Below are positions 17,556 through 26,810 of a stretch of 64,000 nt of DNA, one piece after another (the stretch's first letter is position 1; the number at the start of each line of letters is the position of its first letter). Made by a program: the position numbers and the translations under genes. The notes under the pieces are model-generated. The model did no database searches, was not told where the DNA came from, and was given only the letters and a program-made list of their open reading frames with translations. The stretch spans positions 4,313,001-4,377,000 of the forward strand of contig NC_011830.1 in the NCBI RefSeq assembly GCF_000021925.1, given 5' to 3'. This DNA comes from Desulfitobacterium hafniense DCB-2. Its GTDB lineage: Bacteria > Bacillota > Desulfitobacteriia > Desulfitobacteriales > Desulfitobacteriaceae.

Positions 17556-17726
17556 TTAAGCTGGATTTGGAGCGCCAGTCGGGCAAACTCCAGCACAAGA
17601 ACCACAATCAGTGCAAGTATCGGCATCAATGACGTAAAGATCATCTCCGGCGCTGATCGCACCTACTGGACATTCTGCTTCACAAGCTCCGCAGCTGATG
17701 CACTCAGAATTAATTACATATGCCAT
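17556..17726 (-). CDS. 2[4Fe-4S] ferredoxin
   Basis: 56-residue clostridial-type ferredoxin with two cluster motifs, CISCGACEAECP and CTDCGSCAGVCP, the usual size for the family. It carries electrons in the cytoplasm between anaerobic redox enzymes. A longer frame exists, but the RBS AAAGGGG sits before the ATG at 17726 (MAYVINSECISCG). It is monocistronic, with its own terminator. Confidence 0.95.
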   Translation of the reverse strand: MAYVINSECISCGACEAECPVGAISAGDDLYVIDADTCTDCGSCAGVCPTGAPNPA

Positions 17727-17858
17727 TGTATACAACCCCTTTCTCCCCATTCTCAATTGTCACTATAACATAAAGAAAGAAAGTTAGGCAATATGTAATC
17801 CAATATTTTGTCCAGCTCAGAAAAACTTATTCATTTTGCATCCCCAGCCATCAGGACC

Positions 17859-18014
17859 TTAGAGATCCCGATCCGGCCGATAAGGAACCTGATAGAGTCT
17901 CCTCATACACTGGGCGCAATAGGGCAGCATCCGATTGCTGACATGATTTCTCCGAAAAAGCACTCTGTCCAAATCTTCATGTTCAAATCCGCAGGAACGA
18001 CATTTTTCTAACAC
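17859..18014 (-). CDS. Small zinc-ribbon-like protein
   Basis: 51 residues with two Cys-x2-Cys pairs (CRSCG near the start and CAQC in the middle) separated by a basic, histidine-containing stretch, consistent with one zinc-binding fold. The GTG start at 18014 is chosen because AGGAGG lies 9 bp upstream. A longer frame from 18146 would overlap the VWA gene and lacks a binding site. The function is unknown. It directly follows the MoxR/VWA pair and may belong to that operon. Confidence 0.6.
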   Translation of the reverse strand: MLEKCRSCGFEHEDLDRVLFRRNHVSNRMLPYCAQCMRRLYQVPYRPDRDL

Positions 18015-18088
18015 CCTGACTAACCTCCTAGTTTGTGAGCTTATGAACGATGTGTTTACACCTATAGTATGCCTCACAAATCCAGGGT

Positions 18089-19423
18089 TTAAACAAATCC
18101 CGGCGATTTCTTCAGGATATCCTGCAAATGCCCTAAGGTGTTGCATTCAAACATTTGGCAATAAGGTTGAAAAAGCTCGATGGCTCTGACATCTTTCCAG
18201 CGTTTCTCAGGTAAGGTGTTCAACCAGATGATCTCCCTGACTTTGCTGCGGGTCTTCCTTAAATATGCGGCGGCCTTTTCCCCTTCAAGGGTTTGGGCAT
18301 CACTGAGGATGAAGAGCACGGTCCGACGGCTGAGGGAACTCCCATAATGCTCATGGAGCTCCTCCAGGGACACAGCAAAATTAGTACCCCCGCCAAATTC
18401 CCCCACTAAATCCGTCATCGAGGTGTTGAGCATCCCTTGAAAAGTTTGAGCGCCTCTCAGTTTAGAGGTAATATTAACCAAATGACTGGCAAAGACATAG
18501 GTCTCAATTCCGGAAACCAAGCTGGTTAAGCCATAGATAAATTGCAGGATAAACTCCGTATATTTCAGCATGGAGCCCGACATATCGCAGACAAGCACAA
18601 ATCTGGGCTTACCCTTGCGCCGCTTACGATAGGTTTGCTTTAATAAGACTCCGCCATAGCGCAGATTTTCCCGGACGGTGCGCCGCATATCCAGGCTCCC
18701 CCGTTTTCCCTGACCCAATCTGCGGGAGACCTGGGAAGCAAGCCGGCGGGATAAACGGCGGATTAACTTACTGACCTCAGGCCATTCCTCCGGGGGTATA
18801 TCTTTCAAATCCTTGGTCAGATAATGCATTTCCTTTTGGCGCATGGCCCGTTGGGCTTCGCTCAATAATCCTTCCTGCCCCGGAGGTGTGATGGGAAAAT
18901 CTTCTCCCAGCTTGCGCTTCCAGTATTCCAAAGAGCCGTGAAGCATTTTTTCCACCATGGGTTGGAAAGAGTGATCCAGCTGCATCCCATTTCTCGTCCC
19001 CTCTTCTGAACGTTCAAGAAACTGCTTCAACCGCTCTTTTTCCGCTTCCGGAAGGTTCATATAGGTTGCCAGCTGTTCATCGGAGAACTTCAGCTCTTCG
19101 CCCTGAAAACGCAATTCCTCCCGGCTCTGGGCCACTCCTTTTTCCCAGCTCGCCGCTTTCTCCTGAGCTTCCTTTTGCCAGGCGGACTTAGCCTCAGGCG
19201 GGGCAAAGAACACACGAAAGACCTCTTGGAACCAGGGAAGCTGATTCACGGATTTTACCAAAGTACTCTGCAGAATCCCTTCCACCCGGGACTTATCTTC
19301 CATGCCGATGAGAGTTAACCCTTGCAGCGCATCCTGAAACTCAGTGAGATTGACCGAGATGCCCCCTTCACGCAGAAGATCAATAAACTCCAGCAGATGA
19401 CGATCCAGTTCGCTTCGCTGCAC
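18089..19423 (-). CDS. VWA domain protein, CoxE-like
   Basis: 444-residue cytoplasmic protein. The N-terminal half is helical and charged. The C-terminal von Willebrand A domain has a complete metal-binding motif (DMSGSM), the second-site threonine in GGGTNF, and ILSDA. It resembles CoxE-type VWA proteins, which work with a MoxR-family ATPase as a metal-insertion or remodelling pair. The MoxR partner is immediately upstream (19438). No CO dehydrogenase genes are present, so its client is unknown. Confidence 0.85.
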   Translation of the reverse strand: MQRSELDRHLLEFIDLLREGGISVNLTEFQDALQGLTLIGMEDKSRVEGILQSTLVKSVNQLPWFQEVFRVFFAPPEAKSAWQKEAQEKAASWEKGVAQSREELRFQGEELKFSDEQLATYMNLPEAEKERLKQFLERSEEGTRNGMQLDHSFQPMVEKMLHGSLEYWKRKLGEDFPITPPGQEGLLSEAQRAMRQKEMHYLTKDLKDIPPEEWPEVSKLIRRLSRRLASQVSRRLGQGKRGSLDMRRTVRENLRYGGVLLKQTYRKRRKGKPRFVLVCDMSGSMLKYTEFILQFIYGLTSLVSGIETYVFASHLVNITSKLRGAQTFQGMLNTSMTDLVGEFGGGTNFAVSLEELHEHYGSSLSRRTVLFILSDAQTLEGEKAAAYLRKTRSKVREIIWLNTLPEKRWKDVRAIELFQPYCQMFECNTLGHLQDILKKSPGFV

Positions 19424-19437
19424 TGAAGATGCCCCCC

Positions 19438-20322
19438 TTACATCCCTTTCGTCTCCCAGATAAGCCGCTCTGCTCCCATCTCCCGATAGAAAAGCTCCAG
19501 ATCTTCCTTGCTTTTGAGGAGCAGATTCAGAGTAGCGTCCACCCAGGCAGGGTCAAGCTCCGTTTTCCCCATGACCAATAGGGCTTTGGCCCAATCCATA
19601 GTCTCGGCTATGGAAGGAAGCTTTTGCAAAGCCAGGCGCTCCCGCAGAATACCGACGGCCTTAGCCACCTGAAAGGCCAATTTATCGGGTAACTCAGGAT
19701 ATTTGGTACGGAGAATCCTCACTTCCTTCTCCACAGTGGGGGGATTGACATGGAGAAAGATACAGCGCCGTTTGAGGGCGTCAGATAATTCCCGTTCACC
19801 ATTGGTGGTTAGAATTACAAAAGGACGCTTTTTCGCTTTGACCGTCCCCATTTCGGGAATCGTTACCTGGAATTCACCTAACACCTCCAGCAGAAAAGCC
19901 TCGAATTCCGCATCGGTCTTATCGATCTCATCAATCAGCAATATGGTGTATTCATCACTCATCAGTCCCTGCAAAAGGGGGCGGGGCAAGAGGTAATCCA
20001 GCCCAAATAAGTCCTCTTCCTTAAGACCCTCTTCTCTCATTTGAATTCTGATCAGCTGCCTCTGATAATTCCATTCATAGAGAGCTTTGTTCTCATCAAG
20101 TCCCTCATAACACTGGAGACGAATGAGAGGCGCGGCAAATACCTGGCTCAACACTTTGGCAATTTCTGTCTTTCCCACACCGGGAGGTCCGGCTACCAGA
20201 ATCGGCTTTTCCAGTTGGGCAGCTAAATAGGCCGTGAGGGCGATTCGATCCTCTTTCTCCGTTATATAGCCTTGTTTTGTCAATTCCTGTTCAAATTGAT
20301 CCAGGGAAATATCCAATTTCAT
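19438..20322 (-). CDS. MoxR-family AAA+ ATPase (CoxD-like)
   Basis: 294-residue AAA+ protein: Walker A GPPGVGKTE (about residues 43-51), Walker B LLIDEIDK, sensor 1 ILTTNGERELSDALKRRC with the arginine finger. MoxR proteins partner VWA proteins in chaperone-like maturation of enzymes or complexes. The start at 20322 (MKLDISLDQFEQEL) is chosen because AGGAGGAGAG lies just upstream. The longer frame from 20367 has no such site. It forms an operon with the VWA gene. Confidence 0.9.
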   Translation of the reverse strand: MKLDISLDQFEQELTKQGYITEKEDRIALTAYLAAQLEKPILVAGPPGVGKTEIAKVLSQVFAAPLIRLQCYEGLDENKALYEWNYQRQLIRIQMREEGLKEEDLFGLDYLLPRPLLQGLMSDEYTILLIDEIDKTDAEFEAFLLEVLGEFQVTIPEMGTVKAKKRPFVILTTNGERELSDALKRRCIFLHVNPPTVEKEVRILRTKYPELPDKLAFQVAKAVGILRERLALQKLPSIAETMDWAKALLVMGKTELDPAWVDATLNLLLKSKEDLELFYREMGAERLIWETKGM

Positions 20323-20418
20323 GAGCTCTCCTCCTCCATAGTATCCATCATAACACGAAACCAACATTATGAAAATTCAGAAATCTCCTCGTGAATCTTT
20401 TACTTTTTGGTGATTTTA

Positions 20419-20457
20419 GAAAAAAATCCGCAGCTCCCCCAAGGAATTTACGGATTT
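20419..20457 (-). terminator. Terminator after ylbF
   Basis: Minus-strand hairpin AAATCCG/CGGATTT with a 20-nt loop followed by TTTTTTCT. It separates ylbF from the MoxR gene. Confidence 0.7.
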
Positions 20458-20491
20458 TACAATTTGCAGATATGTGCAGCTATGCGCTCTT

Positions 20492-20866
20492 CTAAGCCAA
20501 TATTTGTGGCTGGTCATTATCTTCGAAGCCCAGGGGCAATACATCAATGATGGCTTCCCCGATGATTTTCTGTACATCATTAATCATGCGCGATATACGA
20601 AATTCTGCTTCCAAGTACTCCCGGGCCGCAGGATTAAGACTTAACAAACTGTATAGACGTTCAAGCTCCTGCTGCTTGCCTTGTGAGATATCCAGCTGAA
20701 AAAGCTGTGCTTGCTGGATTTCAAATTGCTTCATCTGGAAATCGCGAATCATTTTGTACTGGCCTTCATCAGCTTTCATCAACTCTTTGGCGACGATAAA
20801 GTCGCGATACTCATCAGATTCTTTGATTTGCTGAGCCAATTGCTGGGCTGTCTCGTAAATAGACAT
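20492..20866 (-). CDS. YlbF/YmcA-family protein
   Basis: 124-residue, mostly helical protein of the YlbF/YmcA (Com_YlbF) family: IYETAQQLAQQIKESDEYRDFIVAKELM, then a glutamine-rich coiled segment and EYLEAEFRISRMINDVQKIIGEAI. In Bacillus, members of this family form a complex that governs mRNA processing, competence, sporulation and biofilm decisions. Which paralogue this is cannot be settled here. Confidence 0.8.
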   Translation of the reverse strand: MSIYETAQQLAQQIKESDEYRDFIVAKELMKADEGQYKMIRDFQMKQFEIQQAQLFQLDISQGKQQELERLYSLLSLNPAAREYLEAEFRISRMINDVQKIIGEAIIDVLPLGFEDNDQPQILA

Positions 20867-20985
20867 CTTCCCAACCCCTCTCCCTCTTCCGCTTTAACCT
20901 TACTCTCTTATTATTCAATAACCACCTCATAAAATCCTTCGCCTCATACTTTGTAACACTTAAAACTCATATTGCCTGATGAGTA

Positions 20986-21711
20986 CTAGCCGTTAAAAGG
21001 CGTAGAATATTCCAGGGGAAGGCTTTGGATAATGAGCTGCTCCAGCACTTCATAAGCCTGAAGGCGGCTGTAGGCCAGAAGATCATCCCATTTTCTTCTT
21101 TCGAATTCCCAGGGTGAATAGGCCGATACCCGGCTGGCAAAGCCGATGGGACGTCCTCCGCCGAGCAGCTTTTCCAGCCTGCGGGCTGCCAGACTCACCG
21201 GACCATTGGGGCGAGCCGTACAGAAAATCGGCTCCAGACATAGTGCCGGTTTATCTTTGTAAGTCACCAGCAAACTTTGTTTATATAAAGGCTCTACCCC
21301 TACCTTGTCCTTTTGAATCTCCTCCCGCAAAAGAGAGGGTTCCAGAACATCCTGAGCACCAAGCCCCCGCCAAAACTCCTTCTCGGCAACATAGTTTATC
21401 GGCGCCCGCAAAGCCATCGCTCCCATTTGCCGGGCAAAGCGGGTGACCATTTCAGCAAATTCACGTTCACCAGCATTCTTGACTGTTAATCCCATCATGA
21501 CGATCAATCGTTCCGAGGAACTAATCAGCAGCTCCCCCGCGCTCTGCTCTTCCCCCATGCGCAGAATCTGATATCCAGGGAGCAGCTGTAAGGAGGTCTT
21601 GATTTCTTTTCCCCGCTCCGTTAAAAAAGCTCCCAAAGCTTCGGCCCAATCGGTCAAACCTTCTTCATCCCAATCCCCCAAGGGATTTAAGGATAATTCC
21701 ATCCACGGCAT
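20986..21711 (-). CDS. Conserved hypothetical protein
   Basis: 241 residues, soluble, no signal peptide or membrane segment, mixed alpha/beta composition. I do not recognise a family. The segment KPALCLEPIFCTARPNGPVSLAARRLEKLL carries two cysteines and a GP turn, but no clear catalytic motif. The RBS AGGAGAGAG precedes the ATG. Neighbours are ylbF and an HD-domain protein, all on the same strand with gaps of about 80-120 bp. Confidence 0.7.
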   Translation of the reverse strand: MPWMELSLNPLGDWDEEGLTDWAEALGAFLTERGKEIKTSLQLLPGYQILRMGEEQSAGELLISSSERLIVMMGLTVKNAGEREFAEMVTRFARQMGAMALRAPINYVAEKEFWRGLGAQDVLEPSLLREEIQKDKVGVEPLYKQSLLVTYKDKPALCLEPIFCTARPNGPVSLAARRLEKLLGGGRPIGFASRVSAYSPWEFERRKWDDLLAYSRLQAYEVLEQLIIQSLPLEYSTPFNG

Positions 21712-21790
21712 ACACTCTCTCCTATCCTGATCTTATGTTTTCCATAGTTTGGCTTCGGATCAGGATTTCTATGCCGAGAATTTACCGAGG

Positions 21791-22462
21791 CTAAAAATTC
21801 TTCTTTAATTCCTCGTCCAGCCATTGGTCAAGATTAGCCGGAAAGGCGGGAGTCGCCTCCAAATAGTCCAATATTTTTTCACCCCAATAGGGATCAAAAT
21901 GGACTCCTAATATTGAGTGCATCTCTTTAATGACTGCACCGGGGTCCTGGGATTTATTCTTATGCCGGCGGACCTCAATATCCCTGACATAATGATCAAA
22001 AACCCGCAGCCCCCGTGCCAGTAAGGGAATTTCCGTGCCCTTCAAGCGATAGGGATAGCCGTCTCCTGAATAGTTCTCGTGATGGGCTGCCACACCTTTG
22101 GCAATCCTCTCCCAGAAACGATTGCCGGTCCTTTTATAATAGTCCATGACAATCTCTTCGGAGCCGAGAGGATGCTCGACCATATAGCCCCATAGTCTGA
22201 GCAGCGCCTCCCGTTCAAGATCTTTTAAACGTTCACCGGAAAGAAGGATCTCTATAGGCCAGCGGAGTTTGGAGATATCATGCAAAAGTCCTGCCGTCAC
22301 AAATTCATTCCGTGTAACCCAAGCCTGCTTGACAAACTGCTTTCCCATGTCCGTTTCTGCGAAACGGCTCATCAGATAGCCTACCCTTAAGCTATGATAA
22401 TAGCTTATATCATCCACCCACGCCAGGTCCGTGAGCAGCTGCCGTATTTCATTACCGTACAT
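21791..22462 (-). CDS. HD-GYP-like phosphohydrolase
   Basis: Probable cyclic-di-nucleotide phosphodiesterase or related hydrolase. The 223-residue protein has the HD pair in LLHDISKLRWP and the extended HD-GYP motif HHENYSGDGYPYRLKGTEIPLLAR. The usual D-x-YDAM after it is replaced by FDHYVRDIE, so activity may differ from canonical members. The ATG at 22462 (MYGNEIRQLL) is preferred over 22483 because GGAAAGGAA precedes it. Confidence 0.75.
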   Translation of the reverse strand: MYGNEIRQLLTDLAWVDDISYYHSLRVGYLMSRFAETDMGKQFVKQAWVTRNEFVTAGLLHDISKLRWPIEILLSGERLKDLEREALLRLWGYMVEHPLGSEEIVMDYYKRTGNRFWERIAKGVAAHHENYSGDGYPYRLKGTEIPLLARGLRVFDHYVRDIEVRRHKNKSQDPGAVIKEMHSILGVHFDPYWGEKILDYLEATPAFPANLDQWLDEELKKNF

Positions 22463-22540
22463 ACATGATTTCCTTTCCGCCATTCGGGAACAGGGGAGCA
22501 GGTTTCTTACCCTATTCCGCCCACTGCTGCCAATCGGCTT

Positions 22541-23299
22541 TCACAGCGGGTAATATTCCTTTTGTCCATGGTCAAAGCCGATAATATCCTTTATTCCCAA
22601 ATCTTTCAGAAGCTGGACAGCCCTCTTTGCATCACGTCCTACATGCTCCGCCCGATGGGCATCTGAGCTCAAGGTCATGGGAATGCCGCGACGCTTAATC
22701 TCTTCAATGATTTTCACCTCAGGGTAATATTCGCCTACCGGTTTGTACCGTCCGGCGGTATTAAGCTCTATAACCAACCCCTTTTTTTGAATCTGCTCCA
22801 ATGCCCCGCCTGCTAAACGAAGAATATCCGTCCGGGGCCGGACTCCAAAAAGCTTTATGAGATCGAAATGACCCATGGTGGTAAAAAGATCGCTGGCAGC
22901 CGCCATCTCCACCCAACGAAAATACTCCTCATACATCCCGTCCGGATCTTTCTGACGATGAACGGCTTCCTCCTCAGGATAATCGAAGGCCCACCCATTC
23001 AGTTCATGAACAGAGCCTATGACAAAATCAAAAGAAAATTGCGCAAGTAAGGTTTTGATTTTCCCCTCATCTGATGGTCGATAATCCACTTCCAGGCCGA
23101 CAGCAACCTTCAGATCAGGATACTCCTCAGCCACTTCCCGGATCAGCGGCAGGTTCAGCTCGCTATAATAAACATCATGATCCGCGAAGCCGATCTGTTT
23201 CAGGCCCACCCTCCGGGCTTGATCCAGAAACTCCCGGATCGTTTCCGCCGTGGCCAAACGGTCCCCATGACCGGTAAGGTGTACATGCATATCCAACAT
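22541..23299 (-). CDS. PHP-domain histidinol-phosphatase-like protein
   Basis: Metal-dependent phosphoesterase of the PHP superfamily. The 252-residue protein shows the metal-ligand motifs in order: MHVHLTGHGD, FADHD, GLEVDY, IGSVHEL, TMGHFDL, ELNTAGR and TLSSDAHRAEHVG. The length and pattern match HisJ/HisK-type histidinol-phosphatases. It is not in a his operon here, so histidinol phosphate as substrate is an inference. Confidence 0.8.
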   Translation of the reverse strand: MLDMHVHLTGHGDRLATAETIREFLDQARRVGLKQIGFADHDVYYSELNLPLIREVAEEYPDLKVAVGLEVDYRPSDEGKIKTLLAQFSFDFVIGSVHELNGWAFDYPEEEAVHRQKDPDGMYEEYFRWVEMAAASDLFTTMGHFDLIKLFGVRPRTDILRLAGGALEQIQKKGLVIELNTAGRYKPVGEYYPEVKIIEEIKRRGIPMTLSSDAHRAEHVGRDAKRAVQLLKDLGIKDIIGFDHGQKEYYPL

Positions 23300-23314
23300 C
23301 CCTTGGCCCTCCGT

Positions 23315-24640
23315 TCAACTATTCTGCACCCCGGTCTTCACCACAAGATAAGGCTTCAGCTCAATCTCAGCTTTCCCCAGGACAGTCTCAGCCCCAGCCA
23401 AATCTCTAAAGAAGTTCCCGTTGATCTTCACATCCCGTTTGCCAACGATTTTACCCTTCAGAATACGCAAACTTTGCGGGGCACTAAGGGAATAATCCCC
23501 GGAAACACTGTTCTGGGTGTGCATCCCCAAGACAGAGAGAATCAGAATTCCATCCTCAATCCCCTCAAGCACCTCTTCCCAGGGCTTCTCCTGAGCAGAC
23601 TTAAGATAGAGTCCTGAGGTTCCGTAGGAAATGCCTGTGGGAGGTGCTCCCCAGGCTTTGGCGTCCTTCATCCGCAGGATGGGGCTTTGCAGGCTTCCCC
23701 GTTGAATCAGTACCGTTTGCTTAGCCGGCACTCCTTCCGACGTCAAGAGATAAGAACTCCATTCCAGAGGACGAAGGGGATCTACATAGAGACTCAGATC
23801 TTCATGAAAAACCAGCTGGTGATTTTTAAAATCTTCGACTTTAAAAGCGCTTTGTCCTTCCAAGATGGTCTGCCCAACAAGATTTGGATAGATAAATTGC
23901 CCCAAAAGCTCACCGACAACACTGGGTGAAAATACCACCGCAGTTTGGGCATTGATCCCGGGAGACTCCTTCTGCAATACCTCATAATAGCCCAGGGTTC
24001 GCTGCCAAAGAATTTCCCATTCTTCAGGGCGAATCAGCCTGCGCTTGGCAAATCCTGCTCCTACCAAGCTGTCAAAGGAATAGGAAAGGGCATATTGGGA
24101 CTGCTGGTGGCTGACGGCTAAGCCATGGGAGTTCCGATTGTGCCGATACCCCCAGCTCGCTTGAATACCGGCATTGAGATGAATTCCTGAGGGAATGTCA
24201 CCCAGCAGCTTGGCCAGTTGTTCGAAGAGAATTCCATCCTCACCGGCCAAAATCCTCTCTATTCCCCGATCTTCTACGGTTACTAATGGCAAAGGCTCAG
24301 GAGCGGGGATATCTGCTCCCCCGGGATCTTCGTAAGCAGCCTGGCGCCATTCCTCCAGCTGACTCTGCCAATATGCGCTTCCCTCATGGGGAGGAGGAGT
24401 TTGGACCTGAGCCTGGGTTAATCGTCCATCCTCCCAAATAATATAGACTTCACCACTCTCTCCTTGACGGCTGCTGGGCGGAGTGTAGACACTGCCTGGT
24501 GAGTTTTCCTTAATTCCCAGGGAGATAAGCCTAGCTTCCTGGATCATCAATCTCCAGTCCCGGATTCTTAGTTCATTGCTTAAGGGTCCCTTTTGGGCCC
24601 TTTGGAGGAATCCCTCAAGCTGTGTCACAAGTTTCATCAT
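23315..24640 (-). CDS. tldE: TldE/PmbA-like subunit of a TldD-TldE protease
   Basis: 441-residue partner of TldD. It has the family's overall layout (EARLISLGI at the start, RNSHGLAVSHQQSQYALSYS in the middle, GISYGTSGLYL near the end) but no zinc-binding motif, as expected for the TldE subunit. TldD-TldE forms a heterodimeric metalloprotease that trims small modified peptides and unfolded peptides. It overlaps tldD by 4 bp (ATGA), implying translational coupling. Confidence 0.85.
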   Translation of the reverse strand: MMKLVTQLEGFLQRAQKGPLSNELRIRDWRLMIQEARLISLGIKENSPGSVYTPPSSRQGESGEVYIIWEDGRLTQAQVQTPPPHEGSAYWQSQLEEWRQAAYEDPGGADIPAPEPLPLVTVEDRGIERILAGEDGILFEQLAKLLGDIPSGIHLNAGIQASWGYRHNRNSHGLAVSHQQSQYALSYSFDSLVGAGFAKRRLIRPEEWEILWQRTLGYYEVLQKESPGINAQTAVVFSPSVVGELLGQFIYPNLVGQTILEGQSAFKVEDFKNHQLVFHEDLSLYVDPLRPLEWSSYLLTSEGVPAKQTVLIQRGSLQSPILRMKDAKAWGAPPTGISYGTSGLYLKSAQEKPWEEVLEGIEDGILILSVLGMHTQNSVSGDYSLSAPQSLRILKGKIVGKRDVKINGNFFRDLAGAETVLGKAEIELKPYLVVKTGVQNS

Positions 24641-26133
24641 TGCTCTCCCCCCAATGTCACATATTCATCCCGATCAAGGAGGAGGTAGCGGTGACTGCCA
24701 CCGCTGGAGGGAACCGATTGTCCCCCTTTACCGCAAGTTCCGATAGCGTCATAACATCCCCCGCCCAATCCGACCCGAATAGCCTGCAACGCCGAGAGAA
24801 TTTTACCACTAAAAATGCTGGGCTGGTAGATGGTTAAATTAGGATCAGCTACATCGATAATTCCGTCACATTGGAAGACAAAGTCCCCGGTCTTCGGATT
24901 AACCTGACCTCCCCGATACCCTAAAAGCAGGAGATGCTTTCTTTCATCATGAAGCTCCCCCGCCGCCCTCAACGTCTGGCGCACCTGAGAGATCTCTGCC
25001 ATCAAATCGGAGGCAGGGGCTAAAGGAAGGACATGATCCACCAGCAAACGAATATTGGTCATCCGCGGCAGAGGAATATGTCCATAACTTTCCGCCCTTC
25101 CGGCCCCTGAAACAGGCATACCGGCCTTATGGGCTGAAAAGATATCGCCTAAGCCTGCCTGCAGCACGCCGTCTTTCACGATCTCCACCGTTTCCCGTAC
25201 CAGACCATTAGCGGAAAAAGGCTGATAGGCCCAATCCCCTTCCAAAGGACCATCGATAATATGTACCCCGGGGCGGGCTACTTGCAGGCCTTTTCTCAGC
25301 TTCCCTGCTTCCCCCAGGACGGACTCCTGCATATGGTCCGACTCCACCGCATGTCCAAAAGCTTCATGAGCCAGCCCCTTGGCCAATCCATAATCAATAA
25401 TCAACGGATAATGACCGCTGGGCAAATGGGGAGCCACACAGACCTGCTTGGCAAATTCTCCCCGCTCAACCCCTCTTCGCTCCAGATCGGAATCCTCTTT
25501 TTCTAAAAGCAGGAGCCCGGCATCCACCCCGCTCCGTTGTACAAGGGCACTCTTAGCCCGCCCCTGCACCCTAACCGTCCCCTGATGCATCAGCACGGCC
25601 CGGGGAACTACATAGGACACTAAGGTTCCATCGGTCCGCCCGATACACCAACTATCTTCCACCTGGCGATAACTGGTCTGCCAGGAATGTTCCGGGCTCC
25701 GGTTCAGCAGACGCTTATGTAAAAACATCACCTGTTCCTGCAATTCCGCTAAAGAAAAATGCTCAAACTCCAGTTTGGCCGGATTGGGACCTTCAGTCTT
25801 TAAAGGAGAAGCGTCGTAGATGGCGCGGTTTAATTCCGCTCCCAATTTAGCGTTATGTTCGGCCAGGGACATGGCCCTTTTCATAGCCTCTCTTCCTGCC
25901 TCCACCGTCAAAGCATCCACAGAAGCAAATCCTGAGGCTCCTTCCGGAGTAAAGGCCTGGACACCGATTCCCCTCTCTCTGGCGGTAGACACTCTTTCAA
26001 AACGTCCATTGTTAAGCCTTAGGGACCATTCACGCCTCGCCTGAGCACGCACAAGGCAATAACCGTCCTCCTGGGTTTGGGGGCCATCCTGCAGGATCCT
26101 TTGCACTATGTCTGATATTTCTTTCTGATCCAC
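24637..26133 (-). CDS. tldD: TldD metalloprotease subunit
   Basis: 498-residue catalytic subunit. The zinc motif is HEAFGHAVESDH (HExxxH), followed by the conserved HIIDGPLEGDW and MTNIRLLVDH. The N-terminal domain has the family's VSTARERGIGVQAFTPEGASGFAS. Product: cytoplasmic protease with TldE. No precursor peptide gene is obvious nearby. Confidence 0.92.
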   Translation of the reverse strand: MDQKEISDIVQRILQDGPQTQEDGYCLVRAQARREWSLRLNNGRFERVSTARERGIGVQAFTPEGASGFASVDALTVEAGREAMKRAMSLAEHNAKLGAELNRAIYDASPLKTEGPNPAKLEFEHFSLAELQEQVMFLHKRLLNRSPEHSWQTSYRQVEDSWCIGRTDGTLVSYVVPRAVLMHQGTVRVQGRAKSALVQRSGVDAGLLLLEKEDSDLERRGVERGEFAKQVCVAPHLPSGHYPLIIDYGLAKGLAHEAFGHAVESDHMQESVLGEAGKLRKGLQVARPGVHIIDGPLEGDWAYQPFSANGLVRETVEIVKDGVLQAGLGDIFSAHKAGMPVSGAGRAESYGHIPLPRMTNIRLLVDHVLPLAPASDLMAEISQVRQTLRAAGELHDERKHLLLLGYRGGQVNPKTGDFVFQCDGIIDVADPNLTIYQPSIFSGKILSALQAIRVGLGGGCYDAIGTCGKGGQSVPSSGGSHRYLLLDRDEYVTLGGEQ

Positions 26134-26327
26134 ACTATTCCTCCATTAACAAGCTTTTCTCTATTATACCACTGTCCTTGCTTAACATAATCTTCATTAT
26201 GAAATTCTGAGCTACTTTTCGCACCAAAAAATTTTACCCTACATGTATATTGGCAAATTTCCTGGGACACAATGAAGATAGTCTCACGTTTTCCAATTTT
26301 TTATCCCCACTCCTCTCTTTTACTTCA

Positions 26328-26357
26328 CTTGCGGCTGATTGTCGCAAGCTTTTTTTT
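26328..26357 (+). terminator. Orphan terminator-like hairpin
   Basis: CTTGCG/CGCAAG stem with a 9-nt loop followed by eight T residues on the plus strand. No plus-strand gene precedes it. The stretch 26134-26370 otherwise holds only AT-rich spacer upstream of tldD. Confidence 0.5.
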
Positions 26358-26560
26358 GCCATGCCATGGATGAAAAAGGGGCTGTCGCAGTAAGATAGTC
26401 AGAAAAATAACAAAAGAGGGCGACTGGTAGATGTCAGAAGCCCTCTTTTGCCGTAAACTATAAGTTACTGAACGGAAGATATGGTTGCCGATATGCGAGT
26501 GTTCAGGTTTTCTGAGTCAATGCCATCCTTTAACATGTTAGTTCCTTCAATTATTTTTAT

Positions 26561-26790
26561 TTAGCTCTCAAAAAAAGGGCATAAAAAGCAGTCAAAGCAG
26601 TTGTACAGCCAGTTTTTCTTGTTCAAACCAACCTGATAGTACATACCATTACCAATATTTCTGTTACCATCATCGATGGCTACGATCCGCAGTGCTGGAG
26701 AGTATGAGTAAGTTCTGTTTTCGTCAGACCCCTGTTGGTATCCGCCAAAACAGCACAAACCGATTTTAGTTGTTGTTCTGAAAGTGGCAT
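26561..26790 (-). pseudogene. Frameshifted N-terminal fragment of a conserved hypothetical protein
   Basis: The minus-strand frame from ATG at 26790 reads MPLSEQQLKSVCAVLADTN, then RGLTKTELTHTLQHCGS and a stop. A shift into the neighbouring frame continues with DDGNRNIGNGMYYQVGLNKK, then NWLYNCF. The pattern (short helical domain followed by GLNKR.WLYNC) resembles the N-terminal domain of some abortive-infection-type proteins. That family assignment is from memory and tentative. It starts 20 bp after dinD and lacks the rest of the gene. Confidence 0.45.
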
Positions 26791-26810
26791 ATTTAGCAAC
26801 TCAAACACCT

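Noticed and set aside
17859..18146. 95-residue frame overlapping the VWA gene
   Set aside because: The 5' part overlaps conserved VWA codons and has no ribosome site; the GTG at 18014 with AGGAGG is preferred.
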